In this document: positions 22,902-34,315 of the stretch, one piece after another
How positions within the stretch are numbered: position 1 is the first letter of the stretch
Layout: each line of letters starts with the position of its first letter
Translations under genes and position numbers: made by a program
The notes under the pieces: generated by a model
The model's database searches: none
What the model was told of the DNA's origin: nothing
What the model saw: only the letters and a program-made list of their open reading frames with translations
Source of the DNA: Citrobacter koseri
GTDB taxonomy: Bacteria; Pseudomonadota; Gammaproteobacteria; Enterobacterales; Enterobacteriaceae
NCBI GenBank assembly: GCA_900446925.1
Contig: UAVY01000002.1
Coordinates: 434,001 to 498,000, forward strand
Length of the DNA stretch: 64,000 bases
Direction: 5' to 3'

Positions 22902-24755
22902 CCATACGCTGATACAGGCGCTGATTTACCTGGGGTCGGCCGCGCTGATTGTGCCGATTGCCGTCCGGCTGGGCTTAGGGTCGGTGCTGGGCTACCTCAT
23001 TGCCGGGTGTATTATCGGCCCGTGGGGGCTGCGTCTGGTGACGGACGCTGAAGCTATTCTTCATTTCGCCGAAATTGGCGTGGTGCTGATGCTGTTTGTG
23101 ATTGGGCTGGAGCTGGACCCGCAGCGTTTGTGGAAATTGCGTGCGTCGGTTTTTGGCGGCGGCGCGTTGCAGATGGTGGTATGCGGTGGGTTGATTGGCC
23201 TGTTCTGTATGTTCCTCGGTCTGCGCTGGCAGGTGGCGGAGCTGATCGGCATGACGCTGGCGCTCTCTTCCACGGCGATTGCGATGCAGGCGATGGATGA
23301 GCGTAACCTGACCGTCTCGCAAATGGGCCGTAGCACATTCGCCGTGCTGCTGTTTCAGGATATTGCCGCTATTCCACTGGTGGCGATGATCCCCTTGCTG
23401 GCCGCCAGCAGCGCCTCAACGACGCTGGGCGTCTTTGCGCTGTCTGCGTTAAAAGTGGCAGGGGCGCTGGCGCTGGTGGTGCTGTTAGGGCGCTATGTCA
23501 CGCGCCCGGCGTTGCGTTTCGTCGCGCGTTCCGGTTTGCGTGAAGTGTTCAGCGCCGTGGCCCTGTTTCTGGTCTTTGGCTTCGGCTTGCTGCTGGAAGA
23601 AGTGGGGCTGTCGATGGCGATGGGGGCGTTTCTGGCGGGCGTGTTGCTGGCAAGCTCGGAATACCGGCATGCGCTGGAAAGCGACATAGAACCGTTTAAA
23701 GGGCTGCTGCTGGGGCTGTTCTTTATCGGCGTCGGTATGTCTATCGACTTTGGCACGCTGATCGATAATCCGTTACGCATTCTTATCCTGCTGGTCGGTT
23801 TCCTGGTAATTAAAACGGTAATGCTGTGGCTGGTCGCCAGGCCGCTACGGGTGCCGAATAAGCAACGTCTCTGGTTTGCCGTATTATTAGGACAGGGGAG
23901 TGAGTTTGCCTTTGTGGTATTCGGCGCGGCGCAAATGGCTAATGTACTCGACCCGGAATGGGCGAAGGCCTTGACGCTCACCGTTGCGCTCTCAATGGCG
24001 GCGACGCCCATTTTTCTGGTGCTCCTGAGCCGTCTGGAAAAATCCGCAATCGGCGAAGCGCGTGAAGCGGATGAGATCGATGCGGAGCAACCGCGCGTGA
24101 TCATCGCCGGATTTGGCCGTTTTGGGCAGATTACGGGGCGTTTGCTGCTGTCGAGCGGAGTAAAGATGGTGGTTCTCGACCATGACCCGGATCATATTGA
24201 AACGCTGCGCAAATTTGGCATGAAGGTCTTTTACGGGGACGCGACGCGCATGGATCTGCTGGAGTCCGCCGGTGCGGCGAAAGCGGAAGTGCTGATCAAC
24301 GCGATTGACGATCCGCAAACCAGTTTACAACTGACAGAAATGGTAAAAGCCCATTTTCCCGACCTGCAAATTATTGCCCGCGCTCGCGATGTCGATCACT
24401 ACATTCGTTTGCGACAGGCCGGTGTTGAGATGCCGGAGCGTGAAACGTTTGAAGGCGCGTTAAAAACAGGGCGTCAGGCGCTGGAAAAATTAGGGCTGGG
24501 ACGCTACGAGGCGCGCGAGCGTGCCGATCTGTTCCGTCGTTTTAATACGCAGATGGTGGAAGAGATGGCGAAAGGGGAAAACGATCCAACGTCCCGCGCG
24601 GCTGTCTATAAACGCACCAGCGCTATGTTGAGCGAGATTATTACTGAAGACCGTGAACATTTATCGTTAATTCAACGCCACGGCTGGCAAGGCACGGATG
24701 AAGGTAAACATACGGGTGATGCAGCTGATGAGCCGGAAGTGAACCGTCAACGTAG
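22894..24755 (+). CDS. kefC: Glutathione-regulated potassium/proton antiporter KefC; indel at the C-terminus
   Basis: KefC is an inner-membrane CPA2 antiporter that releases potassium on electrophile stress. It has an N-terminal membrane domain of about 12 helices (residues 1-380) and a Rossmann RCK/KTN domain starting [16 protein letters not shown] near 403. The start is the ATG at 22894 inside the kefF tail. The raw reading frame continues to 24834 through a REP element. Restoring one A near 24741 (GAAGTGAACCG to GAAGTGAAACCG) gives a stop at 24753-24755 and exactly 620 residues, the E. coli length. The extended C-terminus is therefore an artefact. Confidence 0.95.
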
Positions 24756-24871
24756 GCCAGGTAAAGGCGTTTACGCCGCCATCCGGCAATTTGCCCGGTG
24801 GTGCTGCGCTTACCGGGCCTACAAACCATCGTAGGCCGGATGGCGCGTCTGATTGCCTGATGGCGGCCTGC
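24751..24871. repeat. REP cluster downstream of kefC
   Basis: Three REP-type units (GTAGGCCAGGTAAAGGCG, CCATCCGGCAATTTGCCCGG, GTAGGCCGGATGGCGCG) lie between kefC and folA. Confidence 0.85.
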
Positions 24872-25005
24872 GAGCTGACACCGCTTTAAATAAGTCGGGT
24901 TGCCAGCAGAACGGAAAATTTTCGTGCTATTCCTCTTTTCGTTAGTCGACGAAAGATTGCCTTTCCGTATAGTGGCGACAATTTTTTGTATCCAGGAAAT
25001 ATTCA

Positions 25006-25487
<482 letters not shown>

Positions 25488-25510
25488 TCCGGCATGTTGT
25501 AATGCGGATT

Positions 25511-25594
25511 TGTAGGCCTGATAAGCGAAGCGCCATCAGGCAATAATGTGGCGTGAATGCCGGATAGCGGCGTAAACGCCTTATCCGGCCTACA
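25511..25594. repeat. REP/BIME pair between convergent folA and apaH
   Basis: Opposed REP units GTAGGCCTGATAAGCG...CCATCAGGC and GCCGGATAGCGGCG...TTATCCGGCCTAC lie between convergent genes. Confidence 0.9.
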
Positions 25595-25603
25595 AAATAA
25601 CGC

Positions 25604-26454
25604 TCAGGCGTTTACCGCCTCGCCTTTGCCTGAATCAAGATGACGATTCGACGGCTGCACGAAGTAGCGCTTATCTTCCCAACGCAGGCAGGTTAAATCC
25701 CCGCCCCAGCAGCAGCCGGTATCCAGACCATAAATGCCTTCCGGCGTCCCTTTACCTTCCAGCGACGCCCAGTGACCAAAGACAATGCTGTATGCTTCGC
25801 TAAACCGGTCCCGGAATGGCGAACCAGGGTTTCAGCGGCGCAGGGGCGTTTTCCGGCGACTCTTTGCTGTACATATCCAGTTGGCCGTTCGGGAAACAGT
25901 AACGCATACGGTGAAGGCATTCGTGATAAAACGCAGCCGCGCCAGACCCCGTTAGCTCCGGCGTCCAGTTGTTCGGCATATCGCCGTACATCGCGTCGAG
26001 GAAGAAGGGATAGGAGTCGCTCGACAGTACGGCTTCAACATCGCGCGCGCCAGTCTTTCGCTGTCTGTAAATCCCACTGCGGCGTAATGCCCGCATGCGC
26101 CATCACCAGCTTCTTCTCTTCGTCTACCTGCAACAGCGGCTGACGGCGCAGCCAGTTGAGCAGTTCGTCGGCGTCTGGCGCTTCCAGCAGCGGAGTCAGC
26201 CTGTCTTTCGGCTTATTGCGGCTAATGCCCGCAAAGACGGCCAACAGATGTAAATCGTGATTGCCAAGCACCAGACGCACGCAGTCGCCCAGTGATTTCA
26301 CGTAGCGGAGCACTTCCAGAGAACCAGGGCCGCGAGCGACCAGATCGCCGGTAAGCCACAGGGTATCTGAACCGGGGGTAAATTCCACCTGGTGTAACAA
26401 TGCGATCAGTTCGTCGTAGCAACCGTGAACGTCGCCAATGAGGTATGTTGCCAT
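25604..26454 (-). CDS. apaH: Bis(5'-nucleosyl)-tetraphosphatase, symmetrical; four indels
   Basis: ApaH hydrolyses diadenosine tetraphosphate to two ADP and also removes Np4A caps from RNA. The metallophosphoesterase signatures are all present: GDVHGCYDE (residue 8), GDLVARGP (about 36) and GNHDLHLL (about 62). The start is ATG at 26454. Indels lie near 26052 (extra G), 25945 (extra G), 25912 (missing C) and 25801 (extra T). Corrected length is 282 residues ending GEAVNA. It is the last gene of the lptD-surA-pdxA-rsmA-apaG-apaH operon, 10 bp after apaG. Confidence 0.94.
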
Positions 26455-26464
26455 TGCTTTAGTT

Positions 26465-26843
26465 TTAATGAATAAGTGTTGGAACGGCGAGTCGGAACAC
26501 GGGAATATCGATAGTAAAGGCGACGCCTTTTTCATCGATCATTTCGTAGTGACCCTGCATGGTGCCCAGCGGCGTTTCAATAACGGCGCCGCTGGTGTAC
26601 TGGTACTCTTCTCCGGGCGCGATGTGCGGTTGCACGCCAACCACACCTTCGCCCTGTACTTCGGTTTCGCGGCCATGACCATTGGTTATCAGCCAATAAC
26701 GCCCCCAACAACTGCACTGGCGCTCGCCCCAAATTGCGGATGGTTACCGTGTATGCGAATACGTAACGTTCATCATCAGGTGAAGATTGCGCTTCAATGT
26801 AGACGCTCTGAACCTGAATACACACTCGGGGCGAATTGATCAT
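26465..26843 (-). CDS. apaG: ApaG (DUF525) protein; one indel
   Basis: ApaG is a small fibronectin-III-like beta-sandwich protein, co-transcribed with apaH, with unclear function. The start is [19 protein letters not shown] at 26843. An extra G near 26707 breaks the frame after VQLLG. Corrected, the protein reads RYWLITNG and ends [12 protein letters not shown], 125 residues, as in E. coli. The gap to rsmA is 2 bp. Confidence 0.94.
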
Positions 26844-26845
26844 GC

Positions 26846-27668
26846 TTAACTCTCCTTCGAAGGCGCGTTTTCTGACAGATAGTTCGCCATCTGGCAATAT
26901 TGCGCGACAGAGATATTTTCCGCTCGCAATGCCGGGTCAATGCCCAGTTCCGTCAGCACCTCGACGCTGAACAGATTGCCGAGGCTGTTGCGAATCGTTT
27001 TACGACGCTGGTTAAACGCCTCGGTGGTGATGCGGCTCAACACGCGTATGTCTTTCACCGGATACGGCATCGTCGCGTGAGGCACCAGACGCACAACGGC
27101 GGAATCGACTTTAGGCGGCGGCGTGAAGGCGGGATGGTGGCACTTCCAGCACCGGGATCACCTGGCAATAATATTGCGCCATGACGCTTAATCGACCATA
27201 CGCCTTACTGTTCGGCCCTGCAACCAGACGATTGACCACTTCTTTTTGCAACATAAAGTGCATGTCGGCAATGGCATCAGTATAGCTAAAGAGGTGGAAC
27301 ATCAACGGGGTGGAGATGTTGTAGGGCAAGTTGCCGAATACGCGCAGCGGCTGACCTATCTTCTCAGACAGCTCGCCAAAGTTCATGGTCATGGCATCTT
27401 GCTGATAAATCGTCAGTTTCGGCCCCAAAAACGGGTGCGTTTGCAGGCGCGCGGCCAGATCGCGGTCAAGTTCGATCACCGTGAGCTGGTCCAGACGTTC
27501 GCCGACAGGCTCCGTCAGCGCCGCCAGACCGGGGCCGATTTCGACCATTGCCTGACCCTTTTGCGGGTTAATGGCGGAGACAATACTGTCGATCACAAAC
27601 TGATCGTTGAGAAAGTTTTGCCCGAAACGTTTACGGGCTAAGTGGCCCTGATGGACTCGATTATTCAT
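26846..27668 (-). CDS. rsmA: 16S rRNA (adenine1518/1519-N6)-dimethyltransferase; one indel
   Basis: RsmA (KsgA) dimethylates A1518 and A1519 of 16S rRNA late in small-subunit assembly. SAM motif [15 protein letters not shown] lies near residue 43. The catalytic NLPYNIS is near 113. An extra C near 27130 changes the expected PPSAFTPPP into PPSRLHAAA and ends the frame. The second part resumes at [10 protein letters not shown]. Corrected length is 273 residues. It overlaps the pdxA stop by 4 bp. Confidence 0.95.
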
Positions 27669-28654
27669 TGGGTATTAACAATCATTTTGATGGCGAGATT
27701 AAGCGCCGTAATAAAACTGCCGACATCCGCTTGCCCCCGACCCGCCAGTTCAAGCGCGGTGCCGTGGTCTACGGATGTTCGAATAAAAGGCAGGCCCAGC
27801 GTGATATTCACACCGCGACCAAATCCCTGGTATTTTAGCACGGGGAGACCCTGATCGTGGTACATCGCCAGCACGGCATCGGCATGATCGAGATATTTAG
27901 GCTGGAAAAGCGTGTCGGCGGGCAAAGGGCCGCTTAAGCGCATCCCCTGAGCGCGCAGATCATCCAGTACCGGAACGATCGTGTCGATCTCTTCGGTTCC
28001 CATATGGCCGCCTTCACCCGCATGCGGATTTAGCCCGCACACCAGAATATGCGGATCGGCAAGGCCGAATTTCGTGCGTAAATCATGATGCAGAATGCCG
28101 ATCACCTCATGCAGCAAAGCGGGTGTAATGGCGTCGGCAACCGCTCTTAACGGCAGGTGTGTTGTCGCCAGCGCGACCCGCAGCTCCTCGGTGGCCAGCA
28201 TCATCACCACTTTCTTCGCCTGCGAACGCGCTTCAAAAAACTCCGTGTGTCCGGTAAACGGTACGCCTGCGTCATTGATGACGCCTTTGTGAACCGGCCC
28301 GGTGATCAGCGCCGCAAATTCCCCTTGCAGACAACCGTCGCAGGCGCGCGCCAGCGTATCCACCACATACTGCCCATTCTCAACGCTGAGTTGACCTGGG
28401 GTGACAGGAGCGCGAAGCGCTGTCGGCAACAGGGTCAGCGTGCCGGCGGATTGCGGTTTTGCAGGGTGATTTGGCGAGTAGGGAAGAAGCGAGAGGGGCA
28501 AACCGAGCAACGCGGCCCGGTCGGTTAACAGACGGGCATCTGCACAGACGACGAGCTCGACCGGCCACTCACGCTGTGCGAGCTGAACGACTAAGTCAGG
28601 ACCAATCCCGGCGGGTTCGCCGGGAGTGATAACAACGCGTTGAACAGTAGCCAT
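27665..28654 (-). CDS. pdxA: 4-hydroxythreonine-4-phosphate dehydrogenase
   Basis: PdxA carries out NAD-dependent oxidation of 4-phosphohydroxy-L-threonine in pyridoxal phosphate synthesis. This intact protein of 329 residues has the usual length. The N-terminus [19 protein letters not shown] is diagnostic. Metal-binding His residues lie in [22 protein letters not shown] and [17 protein letters not shown]. It overlaps surA by one base (TAATG) and rsmA by 4 bp, so the operon is tightly coupled. Confidence 0.97.
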   Translation of the reverse strand: MATVQRVVITPGEPAGIGPDLVVQLAQREWPVELVVCADARLLTDRAALLGLPLSLLPYSPNHPAKPQSAGTLTLLPTALRAPVTPGQLSVENGQYVVDTLARACDGCLQGEFAALITGPVHKGVINDAGVPFTGHTEFFEARSQAKKVVMMLATEELRVALATTHLPLRAVADAITPALLHEVIGILHHDLRTKFGLADPHILVCGLNPHAGEGGHMGTEEIDTIVPVLDDLRAQGMRLSGPLPADTLFQPKYLDHADAVLAMYHDQGLPVLKYQGFGRGVNITLGLPFIRTSVDHGTALELAGRGQADVGSFITALNLAIKMIVNTQ

Positions 28655-29941
28655 TAATTGCTCAGGATTTTGACGTAAGCGCTGGCGCGTTGCTCCTGCA
28701 TCCAGGTCGCCGCTTCCTCCGAGAACTTACGGTTCATCAGCATACGGTAAGCTCTGTCTTTCTGCGCCGCGTCGGTTTTATCAACGTTACGCGTATCCAG
28801 CAGTTCGATCAGGTGCCAGCCAAAGGAGGAGTGCACCGGGGCGCTCATCTGGCCTTTGTTGAGGCGGGTCAGCGCGTCGCGGAAGGCAGGATCGAAAATA
28901 TCCGCCGCTGCCCAGCCCAGATCGCCGCCCTGGTTGGCAGAACCAGGGTCCTGTGAAAACTCTTTCGCTGCGGCAGCAAAGGTCGTTTTGCCGCTCTTAA
29001 TGTCTGCTGCGATCTCTTCCAGTTTCAGGCGCGCCTGTTGATCGGTCATGATCGGCGAGGGTTTCAGCAGAATATGGCGGGCATGAACTTCAGTGACGGA
29101 GATGCTCTGGCTCTGGCCGCGCAGATCGTTCACTTTCAGAATGTGGAAGCCAACGCCGGAACGAATCGGGCCAACGATGTCGCCTTTTTTTCGCCGTGCT
29201 CAGCGCCTGCGCGAAAATGCCCGGCAGCTCCTGAATACGTCCCCAGCCCATCTGGCCGCCTTTCAGCGCCTGCTGGTCGGCGGAGTAGGTGATCGCCAGT
29301 TTGCCGAAATCACTGCCGTTACGCGCTTCATCAACAATCGAGCGCGCCTGGGCTTCCGCTTCGCTTACCTGATCCGATGTCGGGTTTTCCGGCAGCGGGA
29401 TCAGAATGTGGCTCAGGTTCAGCTCTGTGCTGGCATCGTTCTGGTTACCGACCTGTTGGGCCAGCGCATCCACTTCCTGCGGCAGGATGGTGACGCGACG
29501 ACGCACTTCGTTGTTACGCACTTCGGAGATGATCATCTCTTTGCGGATCTGGCTACGGTAGGTTGAGTAGCTCAGACCATCGTAAGCCAGACGGCTGCGC
29601 ATCTGGTCCAGCGTCATGTTGTTCTGTTTAGCGATATTGGCGATAGCCTGATCCAGCTGTTCATCAGAGATTTTCACCCCCATCTTCTGACCCATCTGGA
29701 GAACGATTTGATCCATGATCAAACGTTCCAGGATCTGATGACGTAGCGTGGCATCATCAGGAAGCTGCTGACCAGCCTGACCCGCATTAAGTTTTACTGA
29801 TTGCATTAAGCCATCAACGTCGCTTTCCAGCACGACGCCGTTATTGACGACGGCTGCGACTTTATCGACCACCTGCGGGGCAGCGAAACTGGTATTCGCG
29901 ATCATGGCGATACCGAGAAGCAGCGTTTTCCAGTTCTTCAT
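28654..29941 (-). CDS. surA: Periplasmic chaperone and peptidyl-prolyl isomerase SurA; one indel
   Basis: SurA escorts outer-membrane proteins, including LptD, across the periplasm. It has a 20-residue Sec signal peptide ([20 protein letters not shown]), an N-terminal chaperone domain, two parvulin PPIase domains (second one from [15 protein letters not shown]) and a C-terminal helix. An extra A in the run near 29187-29192 shifts the frame in STAKKGD, at the end of parvulin domain 1. Corrected length is 428 residues. It sits 53 bp after lptD, its main client. Confidence 0.96.
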
Positions 29942-29994
29942 ACTTTTTCCATTTCAATTAACCGCAATGCGGATTACGTGGTAAATCAATCAAA

Positions 29995-32352
29995 TCACAG
30001 AGAGCTTTGATACGGCAAAATGTTCGAACGCAACATCTCTTTGGTGCCGAGACCGTAGTTGGAGCTCAGACCACGCAATTCAATGTTAAAGCCGATCACG
30101 TTGTCATAAACAGCGTGTTCTTTATCGTTATCCCAACCGTTCAGCTTACGCTCATAACCGAAGCGAATCGCATAGCAGCAGGAGTTGTACTGCACGCCGA
30201 GCATCTGGTCGGCAGGCTTATTCACATTGGTATCAAAGTAGTAAGCGCCTACGATAGACCAACGATCGGCAATCGGCCAACTGGCAACGCCCCCGACCTG
30301 GGAAATCCCGTTTTTATACTGCTCCGCAGTGGAATAAGACGGCAGCGTAGCCTGAATATATTCCGCGCTGGCATAACGGTAGTTCAACTGTAAGAGACGA
30401 TTTTCATCGCGACGGTATTCGATCGTACTGCTGCTGGTCGCGACGCTGTCCAGACGCGTGTCGTACTGAATGCCGCTACGCAGTCCCCAGCGGTCGGAGA
30501 TACGCCAGTAGGTGTCGCCCGCCCAAACCAGTGAGCCCGTTTTGTCGTCATTCTCCCAGGTTATGTTGTCATCGCCGGTGCGAGACTCCGTGAAATAGTA
30601 GATTTGACCCACGGAAACATTAAAACGTTCAATTGCGGCATCATCATAAATACGCGATGTGACGCCGGTCGTGACCTGGTTTGCGGAGGCGATACGGTCC
30701 AGACCGCCATATGTGCGGTCGCGGAACAGGCCGCTGTAGTCGGACTGCAATAATGAGGAGTCGTAGTTATTGATGCTGCTCTGGTTACGATAGGGAACGT
30801 ACAGATACTGCGCGCGCGGCTCTAGCGTCTGGGTGTAACCAGGTGCCAACGTCGTCATATCGCGTTCAAACACCATCCTGCCATCGACTTTGAACTGCGG
30901 CATTACGCGGTTAACCGACTCATCGAGTTTATTGACGTTTCGCGAATTGTTGTTGTACGAGTCCAGATTGGTTTGCTGGTAGTGCGTCGCCAGCAGCTTC
31001 GCTTCAGTATTGATGCTGCCCCACTGATTCGATAACGGCAGATTGATGGTTGGCTCCAGGTGAACGCGAGTCGCTTCCGGCATGTTGTCTCGGGTGTTCA
31101 CAAACTTCACGGCCTGGCCGTAAATACGCGTATCGAATGGACCAACGTCATTCTGGTAGAAGTTAACGTCTAACTGCGGCTCAGCGGAGTAACTGCTGGT
31201 ATTCTGATCGCTGAATACCTGGAACTGTTTGGTCGACACCGTGGCATCAAAGTTCTGCACGGCATAGCCGACGCTGAATTTCTGCGTGGCGTAACCGTCG
31301 GTACTGGAACCGTATTTATTGTCAAAGTCATTGAAGTAGCTGGAGTCGCTGACCTTGGTATAGTCGACATTAAAGCGCCATACCTGATCCATCACGCCGC
31401 CATGACGCCAGTAGAACAACCAGCGACGGGAGTTGCTGTCGTTCGGATGCTCATCGTCGTAAACGCGATCGGAATTCAGATAGTCGAACTCCATTAAACC
31501 CGCGCCCGCCTGGCTGAGGTAGCGGAACTCATTCTCCCACATGACACCGCCACGACGGTGCATATAATGCGGCGTAATGGTGGCGTCCATATTGGGCGCG
31601 ATGTTCCAGTAATACGGCAGGTAGAACTCAAAATAGTTCTTGGTGGTGTACTTCGCGTTTGGGATCAGGAAACCGGAGCGGCGTTTGTCACCGACCGGCA
31701 GCTGTAAATAAGGGCTGTAAAAGACGGGAACCGGACCCAGTTTAAAACGGGCGTTCCAGATTTCCGCTACCTGCTCTTCACGATCGTGAATCACTTCGCT
31801 GCCCACAACGCTCCAGGTATCGGAGCCTGGCAGACAGGAGGTAAAGCTGCCATTTTCCAGAATGGTATAGCGGTTTTCGCCACGCTGCTTCATCAGGTCC
31901 GCTTTCCCGCGCCCCTGACGGCCGACCATCTGGTAGTCGCCTTCCCACACGTTTGTGTCTTTGGTGTTCAGGTTCGCCCAGCCTTTCGGCCCCTTCAGAA
32001 TAACCTGATTGTCGTCATAATGGACGTTGCCGAGCGCATCGACGGTACGCACCGGTTCCGGCTGGCCTGGCGCCTCTTTTTGATGGAGTTGCACCTCGTC
32101 AGCTTGCAGACGGCTGTTACCCTGGTTGATATCGACATTACCGGTGAATACCGCGTCGTCCGGGTAGTTCCCTTTCGCGTGATCGGCGTTGATCGTCACG
32201 GGTAATTCGTTCGTCTCGCCTTTCACCAGAGGACGGTCGTAGCTTGGCACACCCAACATGCACTGCGAGGCAAGGTCGGCGGCCAGGCCCTGCTGACTAT
32301 AAAGGGCGCTGGCGATCATGGTGGCCAGGAAAGTGGGAATACGTTTTTTCAT
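29995..32352 (-). CDS. lptD: LPS-assembly outer-membrane protein LptD
   Basis: LptD with LptE inserts lipopolysaccharide into the outer leaflet and is essential. This is an intact 785-residue protein with a signal peptide (about 1-24), an N-terminal beta-jellyroll (OstA/LptA-like) with repeated [20 protein letters not shown] strands, and a 26-strand barrel. The four disulfide cysteines are present: SQCMLG, TSCLPG and the vicinal pair in [17 protein letters not shown]. It heads the lptD-surA-pdxA-rsmA-apaGH operon. Confidence 0.97.
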   Translation of the reverse strand: MKKRIPTFLATMIASALYSQQGLAADLASQCMLGVPSYDRPLVKGETNELPVTINADHAKGNYPDDAVFTGNVDINQGNSRLQADEVQLHQKEAPGQPEPVRTVDALGNVHYDDNQVILKGPKGWANLNTKDTNVWEGDYQMVGRQGRGKADLMKQRGENRYTILENGSFTSCLPGSDTWSVVGSEVIHDREEQVAEIWNARFKLGPVPVFYSPYLQLPVGDKRRSGFLIPNAKYTTKNYFEFYLPYYWNIAPNMDATITPHYMHRRGGVMWENEFRYLSQAGAGLMEFDYLNSDRVYDDEHPNDSNSRRWLFYWRHGGVMDQVWRFNVDYTKVSDSSYFNDFDNKYGSSTDGYATQKFSVGYAVQNFDATVSTKQFQVFSDQNTSSYSAEPQLDVNFYQNDVGPFDTRIYGQAVKFVNTRDNMPEATRVHLEPTINLPLSNQWGSINTEAKLLATHYQQTNLDSYNNNSRNVNKLDESVNRVMPQFKVDGRMVFERDMTTLAPGYTQTLEPRAQYLYVPYRNQSSINNYDSSLLQSDYSGLFRDRTYGGLDRIASANQVTTGVTSRIYDDAAIERFNVSVGQIYYFTESRTGDDNITWENDDKTGSLVWAGDTYWRISDRWGLRSGIQYDTRLDSVATSSSTIEYRRDENRLLQLNYRYASAEYIQATLPSYSTAEQYKNGISQVGGVASWPIADRWSIVGAYYFDTNVNKPADQMLGVQYNSCCYAIRFGYERKLNGWDNDKEHAVYDNVIGFNIELRGLSSNYGLGTKEMLRSNILPYQSSL

Positions 32353-32728
32353 ACGTTGTATTTATTGTTCCATCATCAGTAGCGTTGCGCGTGACAAACG
32401 GTCAGAGACTAACGTACTCATCTTCACTACGCTAGTGTTAATCCTGTCCCTTTTCTACCCGTCGTCTTTCAGGTTGCGCTTTCGTGGACGTTATTCGCAT
32501 GCCCCCGGCGACTTGCCTGGATAAGCGTCTGGCGGCTGTGCGGCGGTCTTGCTGCAACGTGAAATCCAATGGGTATGTGTCTGTGGTGTTAGGCACGGCA
32601 TTGAATGACAGGTATGATAATGCAAATTATAGGCGATGTCCCACAATTGACCGCAGCCTTCATTCCAGGAAAAGCACTCTATATTGTGGGACATAGCCTC
32701 ACTGTCAGCGTAAAGATTTGGGGAGTCT
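32353..32728. other. Divergent gap between lptD and djlA
   Basis: This 376-bp gap must hold promoters for both lptD and djlA. I see no coding sequence with support, no REP unit and no clear hairpin terminator. A sigma-E promoter is expected for lptD from other enterics, but I could not place a convincing -35/-10 pair. Confidence 0.5.
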
Positions 32729-33544
32729 ATGCAGTACTGGGGAAAGATTGTAGGTGTCGCAGTGGCGCTGATGATGGGAGGCGGCTTCTGGGGCGTGGTA
32801 TTAGGTCTGCTGATAGGCCACATGTTCGACAAAGCCCGCAGCCGCAAAATGGCATGGTTCGCCAATCAGCGTGAACGGCAGGCACTGTTTTTCGCCACCA
32901 CTTTTGAGGTCATGGGGCATTTAACCAAATCGAAAGGGCGCGTGACGGAAGCGGATATCCATATTGCCAGCCAGTTGATGGACCGGATGAACTTACACGG
33001 CGAATCACGTACCGCCGCCCAACACGCGTTTCGCGTGGGAAAATCGGATAATTACCCGTTACGTGAAAAAATGCGCCAGTTTCGCAGCGTCTGCTTTGGG
33101 CGGTTTGATCTGATACGGATGTTTCTGGAAATTCAGATTCAGGCGGCGTTTGCGGATGGAACGCTCCATCCGAACGAGCGGGAAGTGCTGTACGTTATCG
33201 CCGAGGAGCTGGGGATTTCCCGCGCTCAGTTCGATCAGTTCTTACGCATGATGCAGGGCGGGGCGCAGTTTGGCGGCGGTTATCAGCAACAGCAGTCCGG
33301 CGGCGGCTGGCAGCAGGCGCAGCGTGGCCCTACGCTGGAAGATGCCTGCAACGTGCTGGGGGTTAAGCCGACAGATGATGCGACAACCATTAAACGCGCG
33401 TACCGCAGACTGATGAGCGAGCACCACCCGGACAAACTGGTCGCAAAAGGGTTGCCGCCGGAGATGATGGAGATGGCGAAGCAAAAAGCGCAGGAAATTC
33501 AGAAAGCGTATGAAATGATTAAAGAGCAGAAAGGTTTTAAATAA
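32729..33544 (+). CDS. djlA: Membrane-anchored DnaJ-like co-chaperone DjlA
   Basis: This intact 271-residue protein is inserted by one N-terminal membrane segment rich in glycine ([21 protein letters not shown], residues about 10-30). A central TerB-like helical domain, a Gly/Gln-rich linker ([15 protein letters not shown]) and a C-terminal J-domain with the HPD motif in SEHHPDKL follow. It activates DnaK and, in E. coli, modulates the Rcs capsule response. It converges on rluA across a REP pair. Confidence 0.96.
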   Translation: MQYWGKIVGVAVALMMGGGFWGVVLGLLIGHMFDKARSRKMAWFANQRERQALFFATTFEVMGHLTKSKGRVTEADIHIASQLMDRMNLHGESRTAAQHAFRVGKSDNYPLREKMRQFRSVCFGRFDLIRMFLEIQIQAAFADGTLHPNEREVLYVIAEELGISRAQFDQFLRMMQGGAQFGGGYQQQQSGGGWQQAQRGPTLEDACNVLGVKPTDDATTIKRAYRRLMSEHHPDKLVAKGLPPEMMEMAKQKAQEIQKAYEMIKEQKGFK

Positions 33545-33550
33545 TGGTTT

Positions 33551-33629
33551 TGCCGGATGGCGACGTAAAGCGTCTTATCCGGCCTACGTTGAGAACGGTA
33601 GGCCGGGCAAGCGAAGCGCCCCCGGCACA
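33551..33629. repeat. REP/BIME pair between djlA and rluA
   Basis: Opposed units GCCGGATGGCGACG...TTATCCGGCCTAC and GTAGGCCGGGCAAGCG...CCCCGGCAC lie between convergent genes. Confidence 0.9.
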
Positions 33630-33643
33630 AATGGGCACAGAAT

Positions 33644-34304
33644 TTAAAAATCTACCGGGGCTTTAAAGGTCATACTGTTGCCATACGCGGGATGGGTGAT
33701 GGTTAGCGTTTCGGCATGCAGCAACAGACGCGGTGCCATCGCCAGCGCTTCTGGCGACGCGTAGAAGCGATCGCCGAGAATGGGGTGCCCCAACGCCAGC
33801 ATATGCACACGCAGCTGATGAGAACGCCCGGTAATCGGTTTAAGCACCACCCGTGCGGTGTTATCCGCAGCGAAGTCCACCACCTCATACCCGGTTTGCG
33901 CAGGCTTACCCGTCTCATAACACACTTTCTGTTTCGGTCTGTTCGGCCAGTCGCAGATCAGCGGTAAATCAACCAGCCCTTCGGCAGGGGCTGGATGCCC
34001 CCCACACGCGCGCAACGTACTGTTTTTTCGGTTCACGCTCGCGGAACTGGCGTTTCAGCTCCCGTTCCGCCGCTTTGGTCAGCGCCACTACAATCACGCC
34101 GCTGGTCGCCATATCCAGACGATGCACTGACTCCGCCTGCGGATAATCGCGTTGAATACGCGTCATCACGCTATCTTTGTGCTCCTCAAGGCGGCCCGGC
34201 ACGGACAACAAGCCGCTGGGCTTGTTGACCACCATAATATGCTCATCCTGATACAGGATAATCAGCCAGGGCTCCTGCGGCGGATTGTAGTTTTCCATCC
34301 CCAT
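33644..34304 (-). CDS. rluA: Dual-specificity 23S rRNA/tRNA pseudouridine synthase RluA; one indel
   Basis: RluA makes pseudouridine 746 in 23S rRNA and pseudouridine 32 in several tRNAs. The catalytic motif HRLDMATSG, with its essential Asp, lies near residue 62. ITGRSHQLRVHM and LGHPILGDRFY are also typical. An extra G near 34001-34006 turns VWGHPAPAEG into another frame. Corrected length is 219 residues, the usual size. It begins 11 bp after rapA ends, suggesting co-transcription. Confidence 0.95.
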
Positions 34305-34315
34305 TTTTTGCTCCG

